A stretch of DNA of 64,000 nt from NCBI GenBank assembly GCA_029204225.1, contig CM055095.1, positions 28,340,845 to 28,404,844 of the forward strand. The letters are read 5' to 3'. The position numbers and the translations under genes were made by a program. Origin of the DNA: Diphasiastrum complanatum. Lineage: Eukaryota > Streptophyta > Lycopodiopsida > Lycopodiales > Lycopodiaceae. Shown here piece after piece: positions 1-11,086 of this stretch. The notes under the pieces are model-generated. The model was not told where the DNA came from. It saw only the letters and a list, made by a program, of their open reading frames with translations, and searched no databases. Position 1 is the stretch's first letter, and every line of letters begins with the position of its first letter.

Positions 1-2190
1 TCTGGCTCCTTTCCTGCGTCCTTATCCCAAGGCCTTATCAAACTGGTTCCGAAAATCGTTTCCCCCTCCAATATCTTTGATTATCGGCCTCTTACTATGC
101 TTAATACCTCTTATAAGATCGTTGCGAAAGCAATTACCAAGAGAATTGCCCCTTTTCTTCCTACTCACCTTTCCAAATGCCAATCTGGTTTCATCAAAGG
201 CAATCCCTCTTCGATAACATCATTGACGTATGGGCAACCATTGATTCTTTTCTTTGGTTCAACTATCTAACCCTTGTGCTAAAGATCAGTTTCGACAAAG
301 CCTTTGACCGCATTAGCTGGAACTATCTTTTGACTTGCTGCTCATCCTTTGGCTTTCCAGACTACCTAACCAATCTCATCCAGGCTCTCTTTTCTTCGGC
401 TTCGTCTTCTATCCTATTCCAGGGAGTTCTATCCTTCTTCTTCTCCATCTCCTGTGGAATCAGACAAGGTTGTCCTCTCTCCCCTTTTCTTTTCGTTATT
501 GCCACAGAACCGCTCATTTTTCATATCCATAGACTTAATTCTTCTCCTCTGTTCCTTCCGTACATCTTTCGTGATGTCACTCTTGGTCCCCAGCTTTTCG
601 CTGATGATCTTGTTTGTATTATCGAGCTGCATCACCCTTTCGCTTCCCTTCTCCTTCAAGAGATTAATCGATTATGCTCTTACTCTGACTCCTTGGTCAA
701 CTTTAAGAAATCTGACTTTCTTATCCTCTCCCATGATTCCCCTCCTTCCTGGTGCAACAAGCTTGATCTTAATATTCTCCTGCATGGCACTATCCTCAAA
801 TATCTTGGTTTCCCCCTTGGTGGCTCTCTCTCTAACAAAGATCGTTTTAATTGGTTTTTCGAGAGGATTCGCTCCAAGATCTCTTGTTGGAATTCTTTAG
901 ATCTCTCCTTTGCAGCGAGACTCATCATCCTCAAGCACATCATAGCTTCCTATTTTACTCACTTCCTTTTCATTTGGTTCCTCCCTCTATTCTCTCTCCA
1001 TCGCAACGGTTTTCAGAAATTTCTTGTGGAACAACGGCCCTAGTATGCTAAACTGGGATATTTGCTCAGCTCCTATAAAGTTGGGCGGCTTGGGCCTCCT
1101 TGACCCTTCCACCACTTTTCTCTCGCTTCCCTATAGATGCATTCACTATAACTTCACCATCCCTCAGCCCTGGGCGCTCATGATGACAACTACTCGTCCT
1201 CCCCTCTCCTCCTCTCCTAGTTCCATCCCATCCTCTTATTTTCTTGAGTTCACTTGCTCCTCTTTCTTTTTTCTGCTTCCCTTCCTCCCCTTTTCATGTC
1301 CATTTTTTGTGTCCTTCTTTCTATGCGTGAGCTCACTTTTTGGACGAGGGGAAACCCTATCTCCCCTTTTGAGTCTCTTTGGTTTTCTAAAGTCTTCACT
1401 ATCAACTCCAAGCCCCTGCCTTGATTGAAAAAAGACTCTGCCGCAACCTTGCTTGGAAAGGTCTTGTCACCTGGGACCACATCATGAACTTTATCTACTC
1501 TCACAACCTTTCCCAACTTAGAGCTGATCTTGGACTCTCCTTTCGTGAATCTAACTTTATTTCCTTCGCTTTCTCTCATGGAGATCTTGCCCCTTTTTCT
1601 ACCTCCTTGGCCCTGGACTGTTGCAACAATTGGTTATTCAAGGCTTTGGACAAATTGGGTAAGATCTCATATGCCTCAGTCTACTCTGCTTCTAAGGAGC
1701 CCAACTCTACCTTCTCTTGGTTCAATGCTCAATGGAACATTTCCAACTCTCCCACTAATTGGAAAACTAGGTTTCGTCGTACCCATAAAATCTGTCCTGG
1801 TAAGTATAGATTTTTCTAGGCTTAGAATCCTCCAGCTTGCTCTTCCAATTCGTGCCAAATATAGGGGCAATGTGTTGCATGTCTGCTCTAAAATGCAAAA
1901 CATCAGTTGAGGAAGTGCCACACTTATTCTTCCATTGCTATGCTCCATTATGGAAATCAGCGCCTGATCTTTTTATTGCACGTTTACATGTCAGATTCAG
2001 AAGATTCAGCCATATCGCCCCTATGCCGAACGATATTATGTTTGATGATGCTGCCACCAATTCCTATTGGCAATGTCTTACCCTTTGGAACATTTGGCTT
2101 GATGAAAATAGCAGGGAATTTGGGAACGCTGATTTTGTTATTTCCCCCCTGTTGCTTTTTAAAGAGACTGACAAGTTAATCTGTCTCTAA
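1..2190 (+). mobile_element. LINE (non-LTR) retrotransposon, 3' half, decayed
   Basis: The left edge already reads as reverse transcriptase in frame 1 (block with IFDYRPLTMLNTSYKIVAKA, then QSGFIKG). The reading moves to another frame from about 210 (SFDKAFDRISWNYLL, CGIRQGCPLSPFLF, active-site FADD at about 597-608) and continues to 1043. Another frame change gives the thumb region (KLGGLGLLDP, about 1078-1107). The part from 1421 to 2190 resembles the C-terminal zinc-finger reverse transcriptase region (zf-RVT) of plant L1-like LINEs. Several frameshifts and stops make it a pseudogene. The endonuclease half lies outside the window. No clear poly(A) tail is seen, only a short A run near 2262. 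The RT blocks in conserved order make the family call safe; the clade is inferred. Confidence 0.85.
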
Positions 2191-3409
2191 TGAACTTCTT
2201 TGATATTTCAGCTTGTATCTTCTATAAAATTATTAATCTATGGTTAGTCTTTTCGAGAGAGAAAAAAAATGTTGCAATGTGTTATTGTCTTTGTGAATAC
2301 ACTATACAATATTAAATGGTTTGGGGTCAAAAGCTTATAAGTAATATGTTAAAACCATAATCTTAAATCGTAAACCCTCACCACGATTCAAAAATCTCTT
2401 AAACCCTAAACCCTAATCATGCATTACAGATAGAAAATAGTGCACATATTAGTCGTACATGGTCAAGACCTTTAATTAGGCCCATTTCACACTACATGCT
2501 TGGCAACTTCGAAATTTAAAATAGAGCCACTACCACTGCCACATAGGGGCTACTCGAACCCATTTCTTGGGCCAAGCGATGTCTCCTTGGCAAACTTGCC
2601 CCTAGCATGTTGGCCCACATTTTGAAGTCTTCCCAACCCTTCATAGCTCATATTCCCTTCAAAGAAATGCATTTCAATTCTAACCTTTCTAGTTGAATGG
2701 TGATTGCTTAAAAAAAAACCCTTGGAGCACTCTTCAACCTTTTAACATGAAACTATATACTTGCATTTCAAAACACAAGACCTTAAATAAAATGGACCAA
2801 TGATATGTCAAGATTCAAATGGGCAAATCAAAATGGGGCCCATAAAATGGACCAACGATATGTCAAGATTCAAATGGGCCAATCCAAATGGGGCCCTTCA
2901 TTTAACACTTACCAATCAAATGTGAAAATCTATCCTATTATCCAACTTGGCTAATGCAAGGGATAACGACAACCAATGAGTTTAAGAACCTTATGTATTT
3001 GTGATGTCATAGGAAACTAGCAAAGTGTGCCCGCCAAAGGCAGACATATTTAGATACGGCCGAAATTAGTGGGTATGCTCGTTGTTGACCGGGCAGGGGG
3101 CGATCTGGGTGATGGCCGATGATTTGAATGGCGGCCGATGGTTTACGAGAAAATCCGATGCTCGTTTTTTCAGGTGAGAGATGTATGTGTGTGTATGTGC
3201 ATGAGTGGATGTGTGAATGTATGTGTATGTGTGAGAATGTATGTGTATGTCTGTCGTTGACGGCCGGCTGGAGGTCAAAGGCAGCAGAGAATGTGTTGGC
3301 CGCGGTGGGAGACCCATAAAAATAAATAAGTAAATCAAGCCAAGGCTGATCAAGGGGCTTTGTTGGGCTTTTTTGAGGTCAAAGCTAAGCGCAAAAACAC
3401 ACACACTTC
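2191..3409. other. Spacer, no gene recognised
   Basis: AT-rich spacer between the LINE and the next repeats. It holds a two-copy 55-bp tandem repeat (2791-2900) and a TG-rich stretch at about 3177-3260 of the tatgtgtgtgtatg type. The two small opposing ORFs over the TG-rich stretch are low-complexity and not credible genes. Confidence 0.6.
2791..2900. repeat. Tandem duplication, 55-bp unit x2
   Basis: The unit beginning aatggaccaa and containing gatatgtcaagattcaaatg occurs at 2791-2845 and again at 2846-2900 with only a few differences. Confidence 0.85.
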
Positions 3410-3850
3410 ATAAAGGAAAATGCGAAAATGCTACAAATGCAAAAACTACTGCAAATCCTAAAATTCTACAAATGCAAAAAATTATACAAATGCGAGTTTT
3501 TTTTAGAATTTTGTAGAATTTCGCATTTGTAGACTTTTTTGTTTTTTTTTTTGTGCTGAAATTTATTGGGTCCAATCAAACATTTTTGGAATTTCGAATA
3601 TGTGAGATATGCAAGGTATGCGAGATATCTCCTCTACGTCTCTTCCTCTCTCTGAAAAAAGCGATATGTGCAAGATATGATCCTAAATTCGCATTTTTGG
3701 ATTTCAAAATGTTAAAGTTTTGTAGAATTACTCGCATATCTCGCACATCTTGCTTTTTTGGAGAGTCCAGGTCAGAGAGAAGCCTTTGTGACCTTGCATA
3801 TCTCGCAAAGTGATCAACCGAATGTTTTTTTTGATTTTTACTATCCTAGT
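3410..3850. repeat. AT-rich inverted-repeat cluster, possible MITE remnant
   Basis: The words ctacaaatgc (about 3430-3480) and gcatttgtag (about 3523-3533) face each other. Further right, tgcgagatat and tgcaagatat (about 3605-3680) are matched by inverted atatctcgca and atctcgcacatc (about 3730-3810). The arms can fold back on each other. No transposase is seen and the ends are not defined. Confidence 0.4.
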
Positions 3851-3949
3851 CGAATTTGTCGCATTTTTGGGGAGGGGCCAAAGGGAGGGGAGGGTCACAT
3901 CTGTCTCTCGACACTCTACCGGTTCAGTATACTGATATCTTGTTTTGCT

Positions 3950-4455
3950 GCTGGTTGATCAGATAGCTTGTCACTGATTCTGCCAAGATTCTTCAAGTCC
4001 TTATTGGTGTGCAGGGACTTGTGGACACCGGTGATCCATCATTGGTCGATCCAAGGATGGCCCAGGAGGGCGGCTCGGTAATACACACAAGCGATTGATA
4101 GCTGATCTTCCACGCTATCTAAGGCCAATGCCTTATTAGGATCAAAAAATATCGGTGGGAGGAAGTTATCTCACTTGGTCTCTATACCCATGATATGCTC
4201 CAAGTCCCGAGCGTAACTTGCTGCTGCGTGGATTGTTGGGTCATGACAATTGAAATATTCATTAGAAAATTTGCTAAGAGCCCTTTGGGTGTCTACAACC
4301 ATTGTCCATCCGTGCTCTGAGTTGATTTTCGGCCAATTGCAGTTGTTTAATTTGATTTTGTCCAGTGGGATGTCACATTTCGTCCATTTGGTGCGTCAGC
4401 ATGGTAGGAAATGGGCGTTTCCCTAATGGTACAACCCCCCATTAGGGCCGTAACA
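3950..4455 (-). repeat. Probable 3' LTR of the gypsy chromovirus
   Basis: Read on the - strand, a polypurine tract lies at 4458-4468 (AAGGGGGGAGG), just downstream of the chromodomain-coding region. The LTR would then begin TGTTACGG at 4455 and run leftwards. The far end of the LTR is not defined; 3950 is a rough limit. Confidence 0.55.
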
Positions 4456-4524
4456 TACCTCCCCCCTTGTTTTAGCTCTGTCCTCAGAACTCAAAGTTCG
4501 GGAAACTCTTTCTTAGATTACTTT

Positions 4525-5271
4525 CTAATTCCTATGAGTCCTCATCATCAGAATATCCTTTCCAATGAACCAGATGCTCAATAACATCCCAATTTCGCAA
4601 TCGCTTGGATCTTGTATCAAGAATCTTTCAGGTTCTAAAGGAATCCTCTTAGATAAGTCTTCAAACGAATCTAGATTAGTAGCAGAACCAACATGATCTC
4701 CCTCATGTAAACTCATCTTCAGACGACTTACATGAAACATAGGACAAGCCTTGGTTCCCTCTGGTAACTCTAATCGGTAAGCTAAAGATCCAATCTTTTT
4801 CAAGATTCTAAAAGGTACACTGTACCTAGCAGATACTTTGTAATGCTTCCCAGTGCACATTACCTTAGAATCCTTCGGAATTCTAAGATACACCCAATCT
4901 CCAACTTGAAACTCCCGAGGCGATCTCTTCAGATTAGCACAATGTCTTACCCGATCCTGGGCACTTAAAACATTTTCACGTGCTAATTTTAACATTTCTT
5001 GCATTTTACACAAGAAATCCGCTACTTTCTGAACTTTAATCAACTCAGTTTCAACCGTTATCGGAGATCTAGGCTGAAATCCATACATAAGCATAAACGG
5101 ACTATACCCAGTAGCCGAATGCTTACTACTGTTATAAGCAAACTCAATCAATGGAAGATACTTTTCCCATTGAGATTGCCTAAGCGAAACGTATGCACGA
5201 AGCATTTGTTCCATTGTCTGATTAGTCCTCTCAGTCTGACCATCGGATTCCGGATGATCAGTCGAACCCAT
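4525..5271 (-). pseudogene. Gypsy integrase C-terminal part with chromodomain, frameshifted
   Basis: Starts in the second half of the integrase core, including the catalytic glutamate in DGQTERTNQT, followed by the C-terminal GPY-type region (RYSVPFRILKKIGSLAYRL). The last 80 bases read in the neighbouring frame as RNWDVIEHLVHWKGYSDDED, a typical chromodomain core. A single-base indel near 4615 therefore breaks the chromodomain. In chromoviruses this domain directs integration to particular chromatin. The copy cannot be functional. Confidence 0.85.
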
Positions 5272-5951
5272 CTCAAAGACGTCTCAAGCTTTTCAAACAC
5301 TGTTGTCCAAAATCGGCCTGTAAACTTAGGATCCCGATCACTAACAATGTTAGATGGCAGCCCATATAGCCTGAACAAACATTCAACAAATACTTGAGCT
5401 GAATCAGACGTTTTAATTGTAGTCTTTACCGGAATAAACATAGCCAATTTTGTTAACCGACCAACTATGAACCAAATTGCATCATTTTGTTTATTCGTCC
5501 TCGGTAAACCAACTACAAAGTCCATCGAAACATTATCCCATCGTTTAGAAGGAATATCCAATGGATGTAATAGTCCACCAGCCTTTAAGCGTTCTGCTTT
5601 ATTCCGTTGGCACTGATTACAGTTCAACACATAAGATTCTACGAAAGGTTTTAACTTTGGCCAAAAAAAGTCCTTTCGTACCAAATCTAGAGTACGATGT
5701 ATACCTGGATGCCCAGCACAAGGTGCATCATGACATTCAAATAAAATTTTCTTTTTTAATGCATCCACCCATGGTGCACACACTTTTCTCCTTCGAAACA
5801 AAATCCCATTCCAAATGGAAAAATCATCCACTACCTTCTTATCTTTCATAACCAACTGATCACCTTGCAAATCAGTTCCTGATTGAGAGCCATTCAGAAC
5901 TCTTTTCCATATAGGTCCAAAATGAGAATCTTGTTCATAAAGACCTCGCAA
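5148..5951 (-). pseudogene. Gypsy integrase, zinc finger and N-terminal core
   Basis: An HHCC zinc-binding module (HPGIHRTL, then CNQC) is followed by the core with aspartates in MDFVVGLPRT and VSDRDPKF. The reading continues out of frame after about 5290, where the partner frame takes over, so the core is split by a small deletion or frameshift. Confidence 0.85.
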
Positions 5952-5975
5952 TAAAAGATAGAAATCAGTAGTGAT

Positions 5976-6446
5976 CTATGTGAATGACAACTCATTCACC
6001 TCAGCAATCCGACTTAAGTCATCCGCCACTTGATTTGACGATCCTTTAATATATTTCAAATCAAAGTCAAATTCTTGCATCAGCTCAGCCCATCGAGCCT
6101 TTTGACCCCTAAGGTCTTTCTGATTACAGAAATACTTTAATGGTTGGTGATCTGAACACACTATAAATTGACTACCATATAAATAGTGTCTCCACGTTTT
6201 CAACGCATGCACCACCGCAAACAGTTCTTTTTCTTGAGTCGTATATCTAGTCTGTACATCAAACAATTTCTTACTCTCAAAAGCAACTGGCCTCCCCTCT
6301 TGTAACAGAACTGCACCAACCGCATAATCACTAGCATCCACTTTAACCAGAAAAGGTTTATCCAGATCTGCTATGATTAATACTAGTGATGAGACAATTA
6401 GTTCTTCAAGTATATTAAAACTTGCATCCAATGTCTCATTCCACAC
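5976..6446 (-). pseudogene. Gypsy RNase H domain fragment
   Basis: About 156 residues from the RT connection into RNase H. The first catalytic aspartate is in VDASDYA, the glutamate in QEKELFAVVHAL, and the next aspartate in CSDHQPL. This part has no internal stop, but it is isolated from RT by the truncation on its right. Confidence 0.88.
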
Positions 6447-6485
6447 GAGAGATGGACTCGGCCTACTCTTTCGAGTAATTTTTAT

Positions 6486-7322
6486 GTAACATCCATTGAT
6501 GATTTTAGTAGATTTTGTTGGATCTATCTACTAAAGAGCAAGGATGAAGTGTATGATGTCTTTGTCAAGTTCAAGAATGCAAGGGAGAACCAATTTTCCA
6601 CAAAGATCAAGTGCTTGAGAGGTGACAATGGTGGTGAGTACATATCTAACAAGTTCAAGGCCTTTTGTGATGAGCATGGGATCAAGAGGGAGTATACAAC
6701 ATCAAGGACCCCACAACAGACTTTATGTGAAAGTGCTAAAGCTATGAGGTTAAGTGCTAATCTTGACAAACCATTTTGGGATCAAGCTTTGTTGTGTGCC
6801 AATTTCTTGTGCAATAGGTGGCCGAGTGCTATTTTGGATGGAAGGACACCTTTTGAGATGCTATTCAAGAGGAGGCCGAGTGTCAACTTTCTAAGAACCT
6901 TTGGATGCACATGCTATGTCAACATGACTCTTGATGATAGGACCAAGGAGGATCCATCTTCAAGAAGAGGTATTTTTGTTGGATATAGTGAGGTGAGTAT
7001 AGCCTACAAGGTTTACATTCCTTCTACTAACAAAGTGATTGTTGGTAGAGATGTCATTTTTGATGAGAGAAACATTCTAAAGGTGTCTTCAAGCATGATT
7101 GATGGTAAAGTAGATAGATCTAACATTCTTGATGTTGATGAGAAGGATCCTACTTTGGATGGTGGTGATGATGGACCTTCATCAAGTCAAAAGCCAAGGA
7201 GAACATCAAGAGAAAGACAAGTACCTTCAAGGCTCACATATGATCAAAAGGGTAAGCAAGTAGTTTCTAGAAATTATGTTTCTTTCCTAACCTCTTTGGA
7301 TGAGCCTACAAGTGTAGATTAA
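6486..7322 (+). pseudogene. Copia integrase, second half, catalytic Glu block deleted
   Basis: Carries the middle aspartate (SIDDFS), CLRGDNGGEYISN, YTTSRTPQQ, and the downstream FGCTCYVNM and RRGIFVGYS blocks. Family members normally continue TPQQ with a short N-G-V-x-E-R-K-N-R stretch holding the catalytic glutamate. Here TPQQ is followed directly by TLCESAKAM, so about nine codons are lost in frame. One stop at 7320-7322 follows, after which the same frame stays open into the RT start. Confidence 0.88.
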
Positions 7323-7388
7323 GCAAGGAAAGAAAAGGAGTGGATCCAAGCAATGGATCTTGAGTATCAAGCTCTTATGAAGAGTGGA

Positions 7389-8294
7389 ACATCTTTTGGA
7401 GGATCTTCTTGTGTATATGGAGCTATGCAAGTGGATGGATGTTATCTTGATGTAAAATCAAGTACTGGATCTGGAAAACAAAGTTTGTTCAATGACTTTG
7501 ATGATCAAGTTGAAGATCAAGAAGTTGATCTCAAAGCGCTTCAACTAGTCAAAAGAGAAGTTGGCAATTTGGAGCTAGTCAAGAGCATCAAAGGAGAGGT
7601 AATTGGCAAAGGTGTTATGGATATGTTTTTGCAGCATATTGAAGACTCAAGTAAGGTCAAAGGAGCAGCAAGGAAGTGTTTTTCTAGTTTACTTTACTTG
7701 TTCTATGTTTGAGCAATTTCATGTGGATGTGTGCAAATTGTCAAGATATGGTAAAACTAGCTACATTGGTGAGCATTGTTTTGATGCTGGATTTGTACCA
7801 ACATTCTTGGCTGATTTTGCTGATGGAAATGAAACTATTGGAGGTTCATTATGTCACTCATTCATGATCAAGTCATCAAGGTATGATGGTATCTTGAGGC
7901 AAGATGAAGATGGAGGTTCATTCATGGAGTATCATGGTGGATACAAGGCAACAAAGGACAAAGGAGAAGGAGACATGCAAGCAAAAGTTGATCACTCACA
8001 TTTATTGTCTGTTTGCTGTATTTTTCCAGAGATTTCAGAATTGGAAACATGGTGGAATAATTTCATTTACATTCTATTTGATTCTTCATGTACTAGTCAC
8101 ATTTTGACATGTAAAATTGATGTAAGAAATAGTGAAGCATCCCGGGTGGACACTATTCTCTATATCAATTATGGTTGTTTTTATTTTGAGCATTACATGA
8201 TCATTGAAAGGAGATCCATTCTTAGGAAGAAGATCATTCTTATGATGGATCAAAGTTCTATTGTCAAAAACTATGCTAGGAGCATTGGAAGCTA
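7389..8294 (+). other. Unrecognised segment replacing the copia RT domain
   Basis: After KSGT at about 7388 the typical RT sequence stops. The next roughly 905 bp match no retrotransposon domain I know, until RNase H resumes at about 8295 (KRVLRYI). The integrase frame stays open through it to 7712 (SFGGSSCVYGAMQVDG...), and another frame is open at 7603-8295 (230 codons, acidic and aromatic residues mixed). No domain is recognised. It may be captured host DNA, a family-specific region, or decayed filler. Confidence 0.5.
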
Positions 8295-8584
8295 GGAAAG
8301 CGAGTTTTGAGGTACATAATTGAAACTCGAGATTTTGGCATATTGTATGAGGGATCATCACCTAATCTTTTTGGATTTTCAGATTCGGACAATGTTGGAG
8401 ATGTAATGGATAGGAAATCCACTAGTGCTTATTGTATTTTAATAGGTGGAGCTTCAACATGTGTCTTCAAGGGAATGTGTAGCTGATATCTTCACCAAAG
8501 CATTGGGAAAAGACTTGTTCATGAAGCATAGGACTTCACTTGGAGTATTATCAAAGTCTATGCTAAAACTAGTTGAAGAGGGAG
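8295..8584 (+). pseudogene. Copia RNase H remnant and polypurine tract
   Basis: KRVLRYIIETRDFGILYEG and FSDSDNVGDVMDRKSTS mark the RNase H start, in the integrase frame. An internal deletion then joins to the C-terminal end (CVADIFTKALGKDLF, about 8475-8520). The polypurine tract tgaagagggag occupies 8574-8584 and touches the LTR. Confidence 0.85.
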
Positions 8585-9234
8585 TGTGAAAGATTCAACT
8601 AGTTTCATCACATTTTGCAATATTTCCATATTTGGCATATTGAGGCCAAAACTTGTTTTAGAGTTAGAGATTGACTTTTCAAAGCTCATTAGTCTAAATT
8701 TCATTTGAATAAACACTTTTTGAAAGTGTGGGAAAGATAGAATGCGAGTTTGAGTAGATTCAATTTGAATAAGTTGGGTACATTGAATCTAGACCCAAAA
8801 TTGGTAGGATTAGCATTTTGGTGGGAAAGCCAAGTGGCCAAATAGGGTTTGGACCTGTTATAAAAGGATGTAACTCGTGGAGAGAGTCATCTTCTCTCTT
8901 CTCTATCTCATTTCATGCTTATACATGGTTCTCTTGGGTTCTACTATCCATTGGTGCACTATCTTGGTGATTGCTTGCAATTCTATGTGTAGAATGATCT
9001 ATATTTGTTATTTTTGGATCCACACGTGTGAAATACAGTAGCTTGCTGGTTTTGTATAGACAGCAACAGTACATAATCATTTCATTCAAGTTTTATCAAG
9101 TTCTATTAGTGTTTGCATCTCGAATTGTGTGTGGATGCTGATTTTTCTACATTGGTGAAATTGGTAGTGTATTTCTCTTTCTAACCAAAGATCATTTAAG
9201 TAGATTGGATCTTAAAAATCTGAAATCTTTCACA
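8585..9234 (+). repeat. Copia family A 3' LTR (complete, 650 bp)
   Basis: Starts TGTGAAAGAT and ends ATCTTTCACA, a perfect 10-bp terminal inverted repeat, directly after the polypurine tract. A TATA box (tataaaagg) is at 8859-8867. A diverged second copy of the same LTR is at 45521-46163. Confidence 0.9.
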
Positions 9235-9624
9235 TTCAGTAGATTGATCAGAGAAATTTCTTGCATGCATTTATTTTTGGTAATTCTACATCAAAAAGCA
9301 GATTTTCCAATTATAAGGCTATTTACGGAATAATTTTTGTTTTTTTTGGAAAAATCAATGCATGTCAAGTTGGATGCATGTAGGATGTTTCAAATTGATT
9401 TTAAAATGTGACAGTACTGTGAAACTGATAGATCGATCATTTTAATCGTTTTTCACAGTTGGTCCATTCTGAACGGATTTCAAAAATCCCATTTTTTCGT
9501 AAAATTTTAAAATGGTCTTATAAGTTGTCATTGTTCAAATCAGTCTGATATTGATTAAATGGAATTTTCTTAATGAAGTGAAAGACCTTGCTGAGTTGTT
9601 GATAAAGGCAAGCAAGCGGATGTT
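9235..9624. other. AT-rich spacer, nothing recognised
   Basis: The sequence after the family A LTR has no primer-binding site, so it is not leader of the same element. No coding sequence or repeat is recognised. Confidence 0.5.
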
Positions 9625-10311
9625 GAATCCACAAATTATGCATTTTTTATCTCTTTTGAAGAGCCAAGAAGTTTTCAAGAAGCACTCCATTCAAAGGAGT
9701 TGTATGAAGCTATGAAGCAAGAGTATAATGCTTTGATTACCAACAATACTTAGTAGCTAGTGGATCCACCATTCAACAAGCATATTATTTGTTGCAAGTG
9801 GATGTTTAGAATCAAGTACAATCATGATGACACCATCAACAAGTTCAAAGCAAGGCTATGTGCAAAAGGATATGCCCAAATCCAAGGCCTTGATTATGAA
9901 GACACATTTGCACCCATAGGTGGTAACTATAAGAATCATAATCTCTATTGCTTGCTGCTTCAAGTGGAAAATGTTCCAATTGGATGTCTCCAATGCTTTT
10001 CTTAATGGATACCTTGAGGAGGAGATTTATATGGAGCAACCACAAGGCTTCATCAAGCATGATGAAAAATCCAAAGTTTGCCTACTATTCAAAATTCTAT
10101 ATGGGCTTTAGCAAGCCCCAAGATCATGGTATGCAAGACTCAATTCATTTCTCATCTCACTTGGATTTATCCTGAGTGACTATGATCCTTCCATGTACTT
10201 AAAGTTTGTTGCTAGTGATCTTGTCCTTATCATTTATGTAGATGACATCATCCTATGTGGAAGTTGCATAAAATTAGTAGATGATGTTAAAAATAAAAAG
10301 CATCTATCTTG
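9625..10311 (+). pseudogene. Copia reverse transcriptase fragment
   Basis: RVT_2-type blocks in order: SFQEALHSKELYEAMKQEYN, CKWMFRIKYNHDDTINKFKA, RLCAKGYAQIQGLDYEDTFA, FQLDVSNAFLNGYLEEEIYM, then the active site in LIIYVDDIILCG (about 10225-10260). There are two adjacent stops at about 9751-9756, a frame change near 9930 and a stop in the LYGL block. It ends near 10311 without RNase H. Confidence 0.88.
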
Positions 10312-10636
10312 ACTTTAGGCTTGCTACAAACTTTGTACTATGCAAGTATGTTGTTACATAAATGTAAATGCCAAATTTGGCCTAGATGAAACTCGAGCTA
10401 TATGGATTTATCATATCTAGTTGGTTGATTACAACTTGCATATACATTGTAGACTTAGAAATAACAATAATATGCTTGTAGAAACTCGTGGCATATCACA
10501 TGCATCTATTGTAAGTGATCCATAGTGACATGCAAGGCATGCACAAAGTGAAATGGACACATGCATGATGATTTGTACATTTCTAGTTAGAAGTAGGACA
10601 CTTGGTAAAAGTAGGTAGAGATACATGCATGAGATG
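10312..10636. other. Spacer or outer part of an LTR
   Basis: AT-rich sequence between the RT fragment and the LTR candidate. The true start of that LTR could lie within this stretch. Confidence 0.4.
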
Positions 10637-11073
10637 TGACAAATGTCACTTAGACTCTAGTTTCCACTTTAGATGTCATTGAAAGGTGGATGGATGTGGT
10701 TCTACCTCGAGCTACCTCAAACTCCATAAATATGTGTAGCTATTCTCATGATTTTTGATGAAGAACCAAAGCTTTGTAGCTATTCGATGCCATTTTGCAT
10801 CTACACCATTCTTGCTTGAATATTTCTATCTTTCTCTCTCTAACTCATGTTGAGGCTAATGCTCATACACTAAAATCTTGTACTTTTGTTCATTTGTAAT
10901 TCAAAGCAATCATTATCTGATTCTTAGCATGGTAGATTGTGGTTAAGCCATAAGTTTTGTACTAGATCTTGCTATTCAATCTAGAATCAGATTATTGTGC
11001 TAATCATAAAGCTTAATAAGATCAATCATACTTGTGGATCATTCTCACACATGTGAATTTAGAAAATTTGTCA
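10637..11073 (+). repeat. Copia 5' LTR (family B), start uncertain
   Basis: The right end is firm: tttgtca at 11067-11073 is followed at once by a primer-binding site. The left end is proposed at TGACAAAT (10637), which is inverted to ATTTGTCA at the right end. A TATA-like ataaatatg lies near 10726. Confidence 0.6.
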
Positions 11074-11086
11074 TGGTATCAGAGCC
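11074..11086 (+). promoter_or_regulatory. Primer-binding site (initiator tRNA-Met type)
   Basis: tggtatcagagcc matches the standard plant copia primer-binding site complementary to the 3' end of initiator tRNA-Met. It fixes the end of the LTR to its left and the + orientation. Confidence 0.85.

Larger units (their letters stand above)
4458..6446 (-). mobile_element. Ty3/gypsy chromovirus, 3' part of pol, decayed
   Basis: On the - strand the order is RT thumb and RNase H (6446-5976: KVDASDYAVGAVLLQEGRP, CSDHQPLKYF, NQVADDLSR), integrase zinc finger (5948-5560: HPGIHRTL then CNQCQRNK), integrase core (DFVVGLP, SDRDPKFTGRFW), then after a frame break the HPESDGQTERTNQTM block and a chromodomain. 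RT palm, protease and gag are missing. The right side ends abruptly at about 6447 where a + strand copia fragment begins. Confidence 0.88.
6480..9234 (+). mobile_element. Ty1/copia element (family A), 3' half with 3' LTR, unusual interior
   Basis: Begins abruptly within integrase (VTSIDDFSRFCWIYLLKSKD, from 6486) and ends with a full LTR at 8585-9234. Order: integrase (to about 7320), RT start (KEWIQAMDLEYQALMKSGT), an unrecognised segment of about 900 bp, RNase H pieces, polypurine tract, LTR. The 5' half is not here, but a 5' half of the same family lies at 45521-47820. Confidence 0.85.

Noticed and set aside
2398-2416. Telomere-like aaaccctaaaccctaat
   Set aside because: Only two to three units, a common chance word in plant DNA; no array.
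3066-3404. 112-codon ORF (-) and 63-codon ORF (+) over the TG-rich stretch
   Set aside because: Low-complexity His/Thr or Cys/Met repeats generated by the tg run; no domain.
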